A DNA stretch of 64,000 nucleotides, taken from assembly GCF_964656455.1 (NCBI RefSeq), contig NC_135717.1:149595793-149659792 (forward strand). Reading direction: 5' to 3'. Both the position numbers and the translations under genes were made by a program. Within the stretch, counting starts at the first letter, position 1. The number at the start of each line of letters is the position of its first letter. A model generated the notes under the pieces. The model saw only the letters and a program-made list of their open reading frames with translations. It made no database searches and had not been told where the DNA came from. This document shows, in pieces, positions 1 through 11,176 of this stretch. This DNA is from Halichoerus grypus (lineage: Eukaryota; Chordata; Mammalia; Carnivora; Phocidae).

Positions 1-134
1 AGAATGTAAAATCTAGTAAGAGACATTAGGACAAGAACTTACTAAACACTAATCAAAAGAGGAGAGCTATGTGCTTTGAAGTTGTGATAAGGTCCACAAA
101 GAAGGCAGAACTATAGAAGAGAGATAGAGAAAAA

Positions 135-135
135 A

Positions 136-168
<33 letters not shown>
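135..168 (+). repeat. compound (TG)n(GA)n microsatellite
   Basis: About nine TG units (135-152) run directly into about eight GA units (153-168). The tract is uninterrupted in each half, so length polymorphism is likely. Confidence 0.95.
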
Positions 169-654
169 TGATTTCTGAGTCAGAAGCATCAGAAAAGGCT
201 TCACAAACGAGGCAGAACCAGAAATGGAACAGAAAGGGGGAACAAAGCAAATGTGATCTGATTTTGCAACTGATTTTTTCTTTTCTTTCTTTCTGTTTTT
301 ATTTTTTTGTTTGTAAATCTTCATTCCTGAGAATGGTTTTATTAAAAAAAAATCCTAGAGGCCCATAAATGAATGATTGTGCTATGGAGTAATAGCATCC
401 AATATTCTGCAGATCACGAAGTATAAAAATGTGATACAGAACTTAACTCTGTGATATAGAACTGAATATTCAGCTGACACTGACTACACTTTAAGAGAGA
501 GACGAAGGGATGTCTGTGTGTATCACTTATTTGGCTTGTTACTGTAATTACAACTTATTACATTGGTTATTGCAACTGAATCCTTTCATGCTGGAGTTGT
601 GCTGCTGTTGATGCCCTTCCCCTAGAAGGATAGCATTACAAGTCTTGAACAGGT

Positions 655-750
655 CCTAGAAATCATCTTATATGCCCCTTTCCCTTAAATTGTAGATGTC
701 CAAACTAAAGCTAAGCCCAGAGAGAGGCAAAGTTCCATCTTTGGTAGCAG
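655..750 (+). mobile_element. possible MIR core fragment
   Basis: The segment has the order of an MIR core on the plus strand: a pyrimidine stretch, a 'tagatg..caaact.aagc' stretch, then 'ccagagagaggcaaagt', which resembles the MIR run 'cccagagaggttaagt'. Divergence is high and no ends are defined, so this is a weak call. Confidence 0.35.
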
Positions 751-2499
751 AATTCAGACGTTAACTCAGTTTGGTAGAGCTCAGTTTCCTAGAACTCATT
801 CTACCATGCATAAAATAAGACCCCTCCTTTATATGGTTTAGCTTAATTGGGTGTGTCTCAGCTCTGCAAATGTATAGTTTCTGTAGTAGTTGCAGTAATT
901 TAGTAACTTTCTATTTTGACTTATTTTGTTCTTCATAAAACCACCAGGAACATTTCTGAAACAACTGTGTCAGTGGCATTGGTCTTTACTTCCTGTTAAT
1001 GGGTTCAAATATACATGAAAATAGTTTTGCATAATGCAGTTAAGATTAAATACATTCTGAAAAGTTCTAGAAAATCCCAGTGTTGATGTAAAAGGCTCTT
1101 TAATTTCTAAGAAGTCTTTCTATTTGGAGACACACACAGAGCTTACCAGTACTTTCTTTGGTTATTCAGGTGTAATATTAACTACAATGATACAAGTTAA
1201 ATAGAATAAATTATAGATGTAATCTAATTTTATAAATTTACTACCAATTTTAAGGCAATTCTCATTTAGTGTTTTACCTACTTGTGAGGCCACATGTAAA
1301 TAAACCTTGTCTCATATCGCACTTTGACTCATACTATGTGTCAATAAGTTTACTTGAACCCTGAGACTGTTGGAAAAAAATGATTGTAGATAGCATTCTA
1401 GGTTAATGAGTTTAGACCAATTCAACTTCTGAGGCTGTTTTATGACATACTGTGTAAAAAGAAAAAATAAAAAGGAGAAGGTCTCTTGTAAAAACAAAAC
1501 AACAAAGTAATGTCTTCTTTTATCAAAACTTTTTATTGAGGTTGTCGTAACTTCATTAAAAACCTCACAGGTAGTATTGCAGGGCACTGGGTTCAGCCAG
1601 GAGAGGCACTGGGGTAACCTCCGTGCCCTGTGGAGACAGACACACTGATTGGAAATAAATCTACCCTTGGACTCAATAATCAAAATCTCGGTATTTGTCA
1701 CAGGGAAGTCCTCTGATAGAGAAAACGTATGTGGATGCAAAGGGATGTGCCATGTCCTCCTTCATAACCATGTATAATTAGAAAAAATAAAGTTCGCGTC
1801 TAGTAATGTGGCATTAGCTGAGTAACTTATTGTGCATCCCCTGGGCCACATAGGATAAGGGCACTAAGAGTGCCTTTAAAATTATTTTTCTCAAACATTG
1901 CTATTATAACATCTCAACAAGAAATGTGACAAAATGTAACAATAATAAGGTAATCTTCAAAATACACATGCCCTTTTTGAACAGAATTATTAGTTTTGAT
2001 ATGTCACATGACATCAGACCAAATCCTTCAGCTACTTTGACTTTGAAATCAAAATGAACAAATAAATGTACTGCTTTGATTCCAAAACTAAACAAAATAA
2101 AGAAACTTAAGCACTGTCTTTTCAAAGAAATGGCCAAATGGCACCAGTAAAATAATGGTATTATATGAAGTTGTGAACTGTATGATAAGCCTAGATTAAA
2201 GCATTTACATAATGTTGTAAAATTAGTGTCTTTAAAACACTGATGCATCTTTCAACTCCAGTAATTCCTAATTATATGCTAAGGCCTCCCACCCATTGAA
2301 ACTGGCATTTGCTGCTTCAGAAGGAAGATAGACACAACTACTACGACAAAGTTGTCCTCACTTGGCTCCAAATTTCATCTTTTTTTTTGAAAGTCCACAG
2401 CAGACAAAATCCTCTAAAAGCCCCAATATTGTCAGAAGCCACTTGGCAGAAAAAAGTTTTCACTGAAATAAAAAAAATTTGACTTGGTAAACCAAGAGC

Positions 2500-3260
2500 A
2501 AAGCCTACCAAACGGAGGTGCTGAACTTAGACCCTGCACCACACTCTGGAGGGATTGTGATACCTTTGGGACAGCTTTCCTTCCCACAGGGCATCTGGAG
2601 ACCTTTGAGCCTTGTGAGGCTTAATTAAGGGAGCAGATCAGGGAGGATTTTCAAGGGAGAGCATGAGTGTGGATGTTGGAGATGGTCATGCTCCTTGGTC
2701 TCTGCAATCAAAGCTCTTCAATCAAAGATTAGGACTCTAATGGGCTCTGAAAGGAGGAAGTTCTGAAAGGAGGAGGGCTGATGTCCTGCTTCCTGTCTGG
2801 GCTTCTGGGAGGAGATATCTCTCAGGCTCTACATCTGGGTGGGCCTGCCAGAGTAGATGGAAATGGTGGTACAATACTTGGAACAGGGAAGGTCTACATT
2901 CCCTCTTCACTGCCTCACCTCACTACCCCCTTCGATGCATCTAGGAGATCTGAAACATTGTGCCTGAGAGAATATGACATGTAGTTGAAAACTGCCAGCC
3001 TTCTGCCAGGAGTCATCAGGGTGCTGAGAGGGCCGCCCCATGGTAGAGACTCAGGTGAGGAAGGCTTAGAGAATGAGCAACTGGAGCAAGGGCTGAGCCC
3101 ACAACATAAGAGCAATGCTCCCTGAGTGGAGTTTGACAATGTTTGTTCTGGAGACTGGGTCGCATCACCATCTGGGAACACACCAAATCTGGCTGTAACA
3201 CCTAAGACAGGAAGATGAGGTATGTGGCCTAGAATAGAGAAGGACTCTCAGACAAGAAGC
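2500..3260. other. GC-richer unassigned block with a short tandem duplication
   Basis: This block is visibly richer in G and C than its surroundings and carries no repeat that I can name. It includes a 16-bp-period duplication of CTGAAAGGAGGA at 2747-2758 and 2763-2774. Open frames on both strands (67 and 88 codons) overlap each other and look like chance frames. It could be an unrecognised LTR or single-copy regulatory DNA; the sequence alone does not decide. Confidence 0.4.
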
Positions 3261-3529
3261 CTCTGCCCTCAAACCAGGATGCTATGTAAGTTCTGAAAAC
3301 TTAATCTCTCCTAAGAGAAAGGAGAAGAACTGCAGATGCAGTGGGGAGTGGGGAGGTAGGGAGCAAATTGCTAAGAGCCTGAGTTTGAAAATAGAAGAAT
3401 CTCTTATCCTACCATTAGCAGAAATGGAGGCTTAAGGCCTAGGTTACTTTTAACTGTAAGAAATAAAGAAGTTTCTATTTCTGCACATCTGTGTTTTTGT
3501 GTCTCAAGAATTAGATACCTGCTAAAGTT

Positions 3530-3567
3530 TTGTGTGCATGTGTGCATGCATGCGTGCGGGCATGTGA
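3530..3567. repeat. alternating purine-pyrimidine TGCA-rich tract
   Basis: A degenerate run of TGTGCATG-type units ('gtgtgcatgcatgcgtgc') forms a Z-DNA-prone low-complexity tract inside otherwise unassigned sequence. Confidence 0.75.
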
Positions 3568-3926
3568 GTGTAACACATATAAACCTCAAAGAGAATGAGA
3601 TTTGTTTTTTTTAGTGATTCTCTGGCCTCAGAAACACACTGAGGCCTAAATTACAGTGGATCAAAGCTGGACAGATGAGTGGTAAAGATGCGGGGGCAGC
3701 AGGTGCAGAGGCTGTGAGAAAGAGAGATCTATCCTTGGCAGGATAGATAAGATATGGTCAGTAATCTCAGATTCACTTTTTACCCAGACAAGGTTGTAAC
3801 TTTGGAAACTGGAGAATGGCTAGCAATTTGTCTAATCTGAGGTAAATCAGGGTTAGTCTGGTGGTTGGGAGAAGAAACCAATTTGTTTAGATCTTTAGAT
3901 CCAAGATCTAAGAATTCAGGAGAGCC

Positions 3927-3946
3927 AAAAAAAAAAAAAAAAAAAA
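3927..3946 (+). repeat. A20 homopolymer
   Basis: An uninterrupted run of about 20 A, followed by 'gaaaagactac'. It resembles a retrotransposon or processed-transcript tail, but I could not pair a target-site duplication or recognise a body upstream, so no element is called. Confidence 0.8.
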
Positions 3947-4089
3947 GAAAAGACTACAAACCATGGTATTTGAGGCATATTGCCTCTGGGATATTTTTAC
4001 TTTGTTACCTATAAAAGTCAGGGACACAACTGGTTGCTCCTGGGCATATGGAAGGGACTGTTGCAGCTGGTTAAGAGTAAAAGAAACCT

Positions 4090-4310
4090 AGGGGTACCTG
4101 GTTGGCTCAGTCAGCTAAGCATCTGCCTTCTGCTGGCTTGGGCCATGATCCCAGGGTCCTGGGATGGAGCCCCGCATCTGTCTCCCTGCTCAGCAGAGAA
4201 CCTGCTTCTCCCTCTCCCTCTGCCTCTGTACCCTCCCCCCACTTGTGCTCTCTACTCTCTCTCTCATGCTCTCTCTCAGATAAATAAATAAAATCTTAAA
4301 AAAAAAAAAA
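4090..4310 (+). mobile_element. SINEC (tRNA-Lys-derived carnivoran SINE)
   Basis: Full-length copy in sense orientation. The tRNA-like head starts at 4090 and includes 'ttggctcagtcagctaagc' (A-box region). The B-box-like segment is mutated to 'gggatggagcc'. A CT-rich stretch follows at about 4205-4279, then 'aataaataaaatctt' and an A-rich tail ending at 4310. A perfect 15-bp target-site duplication, GAGTAAAAGAAACCT, flanks it at 4075-4089 and 4311-4325. The preserved duplication indicates a fairly recent insertion. Confidence 0.97.
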
Positions 4311-4394
4311 GAGTAAAAGAAACCTTGGTTACAAGTGTGCTCTGGGAGTGGCTCGGGTGAGAAGTAAGAGGTGCCGTAGAGTGTTGCAGAAAAG

Positions 4395-4505
4395 TGGACA
4401 ATGGAGTTGAATGCATCTGGATTTAAATCCTGGGACTTCTGCTTACTTGGTGTGACTTGGGCAAGTCAATTTCTTCATCTGCAACATGGGAGCAATCACA
4501 CTTGT
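4395..4505 (-). mobile_element. MIR fragment
   Basis: The plus strand reads as the MIR reverse complement: 'ggatttaaatcctggg' followed by 'gtgtgacttgggcaagtca' and 'ttcttcatctgcaacatggg', close to the canonical 'tgtgaccttgggcaagtcacttaacctctctg...catctgtaaaatggg'. Confidence 0.75.
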
Positions 4506-4683
4506 GCTGCCAGGTTTCCATAAGTGTCAGGGCCACAGACAGAAAGCAGGCGACTCCTTCTCCAGCTCCTCTCTGCTAGGTGCTCGGTAAGTAGCCCAGA
4601 CCACCAGAAAGAGATATATTCTTTGTGGGGGATTGTTTTACTAACACCTATCTTTTTGTTTTCTGTGTCTTCACCAATTATAT

Positions 4684-5110
4684 AGATTTCTGTAGCTGCT
4701 ATAACAAATTATTGCAAATGTGGTGGCTTAAAAAATCAGATTTGTTCTCTCATGGTTCTGGGGCCAGAAGTCTGAAATCACGGTGGTGGCTGCCTCTGGA
4801 AGCTCTAGTGGGTGAATCTCCTCCTTACCTCTTCTAGTTTCTGCTTGCTGTTGGCATTCCTTGGCTTGTGGTTACATCTCTCCTCTGTCTTCACATCACC
4901 TTCTCCTGTGTATGTGAGCCTAATCTCCCTTTACTTCTCTCCTAAGGGTACATGTGATTGCATTTAGAGCTAACCCAGACAATCCAGGATAAAGTCCTCC
5001 TCTTGTGGTCCTTAACTAAACCATATGTGTCACCACATCAGGTAATATTCACAGTTTCCGAGGATTAGGGAGTGAATATATACTGGGGGGCTATTTTGTC
5101 TGCCTGCCAC
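4684..5110 (-). mobile_element. MaLR (MLT1-like) LTR, antisense
   Basis: The plus strand reads the complement of an MLT1-type LTR: 'gctgctataacaaatta' at the left, then 'gtggcttaaaa', 'ctctcatggttctgg', 'ccagaagtctgaaatca', 'cattccttggcttgtgg' and 'gacaatccaggataa'. These match the known MaLR consensus order from the LTR 3' end to its 5' end. No coding capacity is present. It lies against a second MaLR LTR in the opposite orientation. Confidence 0.7.
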
Positions 5111-5112
5111 AC

Positions 5113-5447
5113 CTGTCTAAATCTTGTGCTATGCTGAAACTCTTAATGCCTCCTGTAATTGGATGAGGAGGTGGGGCCTTTGGGAAGTGCTTAGGTTATG
5201 GGAGTGGAGCCTTCATGAATGGGATTAGTGTTCTCATAAAAGAGGCCCTTGCAGAGATCACTTCACCCCTTCCTCCAGGTGCAGATATGATGATAAGTCT
5301 GCGAGCTGGAACCAGGCCTTCCACTCGACCCTGCTGCACCCTGATCTCAGACTTCCAGCCTCAAGAACTGTGAGAAAGACATTTCTGTTTGTTTCAGTCA
5401 TGTGGTCTGTGGTATTTTGTTACAGCAGCCTGAACAGACTAAGACAT
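5113..5447 (+). mobile_element. MaLR (MLT1A/MST-like) LTR, sense
   Basis: Recognised by 'gaggaggtggggcctttggg', 'gtggagccttcatgaatggg', 'ataaaagaggccc', 'cttccagcctcaagaactg' and the LTR end 'acagcagcctgaacagacta'. This is the standard MaLR LTR order, about 330 bp long and substantially diverged, so it is an ancient solitary LTR. It is head-to-head with the antisense LTR at 4684-5110. Confidence 0.85.
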
Positions 5448-6655
5448 CTTGTAAGAAAGTTTTATTAAAACTAAAGCCGAACAAAGCAAGATTTCAGAAA
5501 CACATTAGACTTTGCCTTAAAGTGGGCTGAGGAGAGAATATGTGTGGGAACAGGGGGCCTAGTTGTGAAAATTAAGGAGAAGAAAACCCCAAAGATGAGC
5601 ACTTGAAATAAAACAGGTGGGAAAGTGAAAAGGAGACTTGGAAGAAAGAGATATCTTTAAAAAATGCAGTATCACTTACTTTCCCAGATATTCTGACACA
5701 TTTAGCTCTAAAGTGAATCCCTAGAAATCAAATCCTATTTTGCTACTGATTTCTACTATATAACTGAAAGTATGCGTTTGCAGAAAAATCTTCTCTGTCA
5801 TCTGAACTGAAACTTTTTTCCAAGAGACTTACAGCCATGCCCATTCCCCTAGCATTGTATCTGTTTAGATACTGATGGTATAAATGTTGCTTACTTTACC
5901 TTTCTAAAACTGTTCTGAACAGTGGGAGTGCCTTACTGACTGGAGAATCACTGAATTGTATATTGGCAGGTTCTTTAATGATCCTCTACAAATAATATTT
6001 AAATATGACCTTTGGATTTAAGTGACATATATAACATATTTCCAGCTGCTTATTATTCTGTTTTTAAAGAGTATAGATGCATATAAAACATATATTTATA
6101 TTGAAGTATAAAAATAATTCTATATTTAAAGCCCACTTAAAGGGAAGGAGTTATATGCAATTAGCAAAATGATGCTTTATTTTTTGTGTAGTCAGATTTT
6201 TGCCTGCAAAGAAATCATCTTATACTTATTCTTAAATTTGAGATTTCTTTCTTTCTGGTCCTGATATCAGCAATAGTTGTGCTATTCCAGAGCACTTTGT
6301 TTTGTTTTGTTTTAATCGCAGTGACACTGGATTGTGTAAATGGCCAGATTTCTGTTTTCATGTTGATAATTAAATTTATTGCCTGTCTGTAAGAGGAAGA
6401 AGCTGTTAAGACAAAAAGAAACCAGAACTTTGATGATTGCAAATATTCGAAGCTCAGCCAGATTGCGTGTTCTGGAAGCAGAGCCAAGGGGATTGCTGGA
6501 CAAATTTTCCCTGAAGAGATCAGGTGTGTAACTCATGGATCTAATTAATCATTTCAGCAGAAGGCAGAAATGGAGATGGAGCTGTCCAGGAAACATCTAT
6601 GGGAAACCCTCATGTCTGATATTGAAGATCCCCATGATATCCATGAAGACTGGTA
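5448..6655. other. unassigned AT-rich sequence
   Basis: No gene or confident repeat is visible. 5980-6130 is strongly AT-rich. Antisense frames of 90 and 74 codons overlap in different frames at 6215-6536, the pattern expected of noncoding DNA. The part nearest 6655 may be older MaLR internal sequence too diverged to follow. Confidence 0.5.
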
Positions 6656-6659
6656 AGAT

Positions 6660-7217
6660 TTTTGAGAATTTTATACCAGCTGAAAAACTGCCAGCCTAGG
6701 CTGACAGGAACAAAGACGAAACAAAGTGAAGGAAGAATGGCTGAAGGCAGAACCATGGATGCAGAGGCCATGGGGAGCAGGACAGCCCATCCTGGAGAAA
6801 CCAAAGGACAGAACACTGAGCCACAGAGGATCATTGCAGGCCTTCGAAACCTAATAGGATTTGCTTTCCCGTGTTGCAAACTGTTGTAGACCAGAAATCC
6901 CTTTATTCCTTGTATCTTTTCCCTTTCAGAATGAGAATGCCTCTTTCTGTCCCACTGTTGTATTTTGGAAGCAGATAACTTGTTTTCTAGTTTCATGGGT
7001 CTGTGGACAGAGGATAGAAGATACCTAGAGTCTCATTGACATTTAGATGATTATTTAGATGAAGAGATGTGAAACTTTTTTTGAATTGGTGGCATTTCAA
7101 TGAGAATTTTGGATTTAGCGTTAATGTGGGAATGGCCTAAGCCTGTTTGGGATGTTGAGATGAGCTGAATGTATTTTGAACATGGGAAGCACATGAATTT
7201 TGGGGGGCAGAGGCAGA
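6660..7217 (+). mobile_element. MaLR internal-region remnant (MLT1-int-like)
   Basis: This lies directly upstream of the LTR at 7218-7668. It shows the features of the 3' end of THE1/MST/MLT1 internal sequence: 'ttcagaatgagaatgcct', 'gtattttggaagcagataac', 'ttctagtttcatggg' and 'gaagcacatgaattttgggg', in the known order before the 3' LTR. MaLR internal sequences are non-autonomous and no intact retroviral frame is present; the 128-codon antisense frame here is a chance one. The left boundary is uncertain. Confidence 0.6.
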
Positions 7218-7668
7218 CTGTAGTGGGTTGAATGGGGTCCCTCAAAAATTCATGCCTTCTTGCAACCTGTGATCTTATTTGAAAATAGGGTCTTTGCACA
7301 TGTAATCAAGTTAAAGATAAATTCATACTGGGTAAAGGTGGGACCTAAATCCAATGTGACTATCATTCTTATAAGAAGAGGAAAGGGCAGACAGACACAG
7401 AGACACAGAGAGGCAAGATCATCCTGTGAAGATGGAGGCAGAGCTTGTGGCATTGTGTCTTCAAGCCGAGGAATGCCAAAGATTGCAGTCAACCACCAGA
7501 CAGTAGGGAGAGTCAAGAAAGCATTATTTCCAGAGCCTTTAAAGGGATCATGACTCTAACATACTTTGATTTTGAACTTCTAGCTTCTATATCCACGAGA
7601 GAATAAATTTCTTTCAAGTTACCTAGCTTGTGGTATGTTGTTACTGCAGCCCTTGGACATTCATACAG
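7218..7668 (+). mobile_element. MaLR (MLT1-like) 3' LTR, sense
   Basis: The LTR starts 'tgtagtgggttgaatggggt', passes through 'gggtctttgcacatgtaatc', 'ccaatgtgactatc' and 'cttataagaagagg' (a TATA-like region in MLT1), and ends with 'agaataaatttctttcaa' (polyadenylation region) and 'gtatgttgttactgcagccc'. Together with the internal remnant to its left it is the 3' half of a degraded MaLR provirus-like copy. Confidence 0.8.
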
Positions 7669-7683
7669 CATCCATGTATTTCA

Positions 7684-7722
7684 GTGTGTGCATGTGTGTA
7701 CTTGTGCATGTATGTGCAGTTT
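7684..7722 (+). repeat. degenerate TG/TGCA tract
   Basis: Imperfect TGTG/CATG units immediately downstream of the MLT1 LTR; low complexity only. Confidence 0.7.
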
Positions 7723-7724
7723 TA

Positions 7725-8774
7725 CATCTGAGAGATGTTATCACTTCCTTCAAATTTTTGCCATCTAACTTAATTTTTTAACTGAAATTATTAAATAAAT
7801 AAATATTCTTCTCCTATATTACTTAGATTTTATCTCTGTTTTTTTTTCAAGGTAGTTATTGAGATATATCCTCTTTGGATAAAAATGTGATGAGTTATAT
7901 CGCTTCTAGGACAATGACCTAGGAGAGATTTTCTTAACCTATGTATTGTCCTGACTCTGTCAACAATAACCTTGATGGTATTTTTCAGGAAGTTGCCTCA
8001 GAATTCCAAACAAGGCTCAACATGATGAGGGAGCAAGTGACTTCTTGAGAGACCAGAGATTCCCTCTGTGTGGGCATTTCATTAAGATGAAGTGCATCTG
8101 GGATTTGCTAAGAGATGGGTCAGGCCAGCACAATCCAGGTTTGTCCCTCTATGGCATCTGCCCTATTTCGTGTGGTCACAGCAAGCAGATGCACTGGAGA
8201 CATTTCCTAAGACAGAAACAGATGAGTGACAAAGGCATTTTCCCTCCTCATTTCCATTTTATGCATTTCAGGGTTTGGCAGGGGTGAGCTCTGCTTTCAT
8301 GTAGATGATAATGCAATGCTGTAAAGGAATCAAATCAAGTAAGATTCTCTCTGAGCTACAGACTGCTTCCTGTTATTTTTTTTAATGTTTTCTTTTATTC
8401 TTGAAAACAGACAACAGTGAATCTTAAAAGCAGGGAGGCAGCTTTTAAGTTTGCTATCGTTATTCAGATCAATTTGGAACCAAGTACCACCTCCCATCTC
8501 TTCTAATTTTGATGTACATTCTCTGTTGGCCAATGGCCAGAGCAGGATTCAGGAAATGATAAATACTCATTTATTCCCAGACACAGCAGTTAGTGCTGAA
8601 ATGGGTGTCAGCATTTACAGTCATTAAACCTATTGCATTTTTTGTGTTTATTAATATCAGCCTGGGTTAATGTTGGTGTCATTTCCACTAGATAGAGATG
8701 GTCAACTTTTGTTCGCTTTGGGAACAGGTTTGTTCTTAGTGACTTTCCTGCCCAATGGTCCGCATTCACTGTCT
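7725..8774. other. unassigned sequence
   Basis: No gene, splice-flanked exon or named repeat is seen. A short 'aataaataaata' stretch lies near 7793. The 80-codon frame at 8045-8287 shows no recognisable domain. Confidence 0.5.
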
Positions 8775-8795
8775 TCAAACTTCAGCAATGAATTA

Positions 8796-8990
8796 TTATT
8801 ATTTTTTAGATTTTTATGTATTTATTTGAGAGAGAGAGAGAGGAGGGGGAGTAGCAGAGGGAGAGGGACAAGCAGATTTCCTGCTGAGCACAGAGCCCGA
8901 CATGGGGCTCGATTCCACGACCCTGAGATTATGACCTGAGCCAAAATCAAAAGTCAAACTGTTAACTGACTGAGCCACCCAGGTGCCCCT
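8796..8990 (-). mobile_element. SINEC, antisense
   Basis: Reverse-oriented copy. 'ttttttagatttttatgtat' represents the tail at the left, GA-rich sequence follows (8828-8868), and 'gactgagccacccaggtgcc' is the complement of the head at the right. A 21-bp target-site duplication with one mismatch flanks it at 8775-8795 and 8991-9011. The internal bases diverge moderately from the young consensus. Confidence 0.96.
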
Positions 8991-9229
8991 TCAACCTTCA
9001 GCAATGAATTATAATATGAATGCCAAATTAGGTTGAACCAATCTGGTTTAACATCAACTGGCCATGACCAGCTATCGCATAGCTGAGAAACTTCTTATAG
9101 CTTGCTATGGCAAATATCAGAGAAATCCAGCCCATCTTAAAGAAAATATCTTTAGAAGAGGAGAACAGCTTGTTTGTTCTAGTGCTCAAGGAGAAAAGCA
9201 TCTTCGATTTTTAAAATTCTGAGTGTCTC

Positions 9230-9394
9230 GGGATGCATGGGTGGCTCAGTTGGTTAAGCATCCTACTCTTGGTTTTGGCTTAGGTCATGATCTCAGAGTT
9301 GTGAGATCAAGCCCGGCTTCCGGGCTCTGTACTGGGCATGGAGCTCGCTTAAGATTCTCTCTCTCCCTCTTCTTCTGCACCACGCTCCCCACTT
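9230..9394 (+). mobile_element. SINEC, older sense copy
   Basis: The head 'gcatgggtggctcagttggt' is followed by 'taagcatcctactcttggtt' and 'ggtcatgatctcagagttg'. The 3' part is shortened and has lost the AATAAA-rich tail. An imperfect 17-bp target-site duplication (two mismatches) flanks it at 9213-9229 and 9395-9411. The diverged head, tail loss and decayed duplication indicate an older insertion than the other sense copies. Confidence 0.92.
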
Positions 9395-9411
9395 AAAATC
9401 CTAAGTGTCTC

Positions 9412-10590
9412 TTGGCAAATAGGTCAGTTAGGTAACACAATGATGTTTTTTTCTCACTAGACAATTGGGTTGATCGTCAAGCTGAAGTTAGTGGAAGAAA
9501 TACAAATCACGGTTCTCAATTTCTTGCTATGTTTTCATGCATTTGATACTCTGAATTGGCCTCAACCAGATATCACATAACTGAGAAACACCTTACATTC
9601 TTGTATTTGACAAGCATTACAAGCATCTGAAGCAATGAGTTGGCACAAATACATCAAGCCTTGGCAAAAGCATGGCCGGGCTTGATATGGTGTCCCACAC
9701 AGACAGCACCTGCCCCTGAAATCAGGCCCAACGCTCTTCAAAAGACAGCCTCTCCCCCACAAATATGTCCTTTTATTTGTTAATTTTTAAATTAAAGATC
9801 GACTAAAGAAAAAAGAAAGCACAATTACTTTGGTTTGGACACACATACAGCTATGCAATTAACTTGAAATTACAAAGGTAAAAAGCACACTGACTAAATT
9901 ATCATTTAATGGTTTGTAATAAAGAGAGATGTTTGCTTGCTTTCAAAACAGAACCCAGAAAAGGGAATGCAAGGTATGTGAGCATGACATGAAAGCACAG
10001 AGTGATATTTTGCTGGATTAAGTAAGACAAAGCACTTGAAAAATTAGAGAGGTGATTCCAAGCAATGTATAAATATACAATTTATACATTAAAGCCAGCC
10101 TCTGTACCTGGAAACATCAACGTCTTTAATCTAGCAAATTTATGTTTACTAAAAAGATTTGATCCTGTTTCTCCACCATATTTTTTCCCTTTTGAAAATT
10201 ATAGATTGTTTATTTGTTTCTTCATGTACTTTAAGCTCAGTGACATCATTAACAAGAAGAGTTTCATCTAAACTAGAAGAATAAAAGGGATTAAACCTGA
10301 GGCAGTAATGATGGAAACAGAGGAAAAGGAGAAACTTCATGGTCAAATTATTATGAACTGTAAATTATATTTTTTCCCTTTTACACAGATGTTTGTTATT
10401 TTATTTCCAGATAGCATCAGAATGTCAGTATGATTATTACAATGTAGTCCTAAAAGTAATTCAGTATATTGATTCTATGATATGACATGCTTGATGCCAT
10501 CAGGTATCTGATACCAAGCATGGTACCCAGAAGCAGAAACAACTCATAAAACATTGCAAACTGTTAAGATAAAACATTTTAGACAAGTAA
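9412..10590. other. unassigned AT-rich sequence
   Basis: No gene or named repeat is visible. Short open frames on both strands at 10065-10346 overlap each other and are not supported. Confidence 0.5.
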
Positions 10591-10604
10591 AGTCAGACAA
10601 CTTG

Positions 10605-10810
10605 AGTTTGAAACATGCTGCTATTCAACAGCTATGATCTGGGGCATTTACTCAACCACACAAATTTTCAGTTTCCTCATCTGTAAAATTAGGATAATAG
10701 TAAACCTAACACATGAAATTGTTGTGAAGACTAAATGGAGTAATGCATGTAAAGCCTCAAACAATACCAAGCACATTATAATGGCTTGATAAATGTTAGC
10801 TAGAATTAGT
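10605..10810 (-). mobile_element. MIR, near full-length antisense
   Basis: The plus strand follows the reverse MIR consensus: 'caacagctatgatctggggc', 'cagtttcctcatctgtaaaa', 'ttaggataatagtaa', 'gaaattgttgtgaagactaa', 'gtaatgcatgtaaagc' and 'aataccaagcacattataat'. Nearly the whole 260-bp element order is retained. Confidence 0.9.
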
Positions 10811-10960
10811 GTTGTTGTGCCCGCTGAAACACTAATTTTCAAATGAGCCATACAGCGCTTGAGCATCGTTTGGGAACTGAGCCATGATGCAGATGAAATC
10901 ACCAAGGATTTGTTTTTGTTATTTGCATGAAAAGGGAAAAATGACAGCTAAAATTATTTT

Positions 10961-11159
10961 TAAAAAAGATTTTATTTATTTGTTTGCCATAGATAGAGTG
11001 AGAGCGAGAGAGAGCACAAAGCAGGGGGAGCGGCAGGCAGAGGGAGAAGCAGGCTTCTCGCTGGGCAAGGAGCCCGATGCAGACTCCATCCCAGGACCCC
11101 GGGATCACGACCTGAGCCAAAGGCAGATGCTCAACTGACTGAGCCACCCAGGCATTCCC
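10961..11159 (-). mobile_element. SINEC, antisense
   Basis: The tail side reads 'taaaaaagattttatttatt', followed by a GA-rich tract and 'ggagaagcaggcttctc'. The B-box complement is mutated, and the head complement ends 'gagccacccaggcattccc'. A likely 17-bp target-site duplication with three mismatches is seen at 10944-10960 and 11160-11176, which points to a mid-age insertion. Confidence 0.95.
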
Positions 11160-11176
11160 ACAGGTAACATCATTTT

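Larger units (their letters stand above)
1..2500. other. unassigned AT-rich single-copy sequence
   Basis: No gene, exon with flanking splice signals, or recognisable young repeat is visible apart from the microsatellite at 135-168 and a possible MIR fragment near 655-750. Antisense open frames of 142 codons (1312-1740) and 114 codons (1904-2248) resemble no family that I recognise and have ordinary AT-rich composition, so they are treated as chance frames. Confidence 0.6.

Noticed and set aside
3400..3946. processed pseudogene ending in the A20 run
   Set aside because: No recognisable coding body upstream and no matching target-site duplication on both sides of the run.
6610..6996. 128-codon antisense frame as a gene
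   Set aside because: It lies opposite MaLR internal sequence and has no recognisable product.
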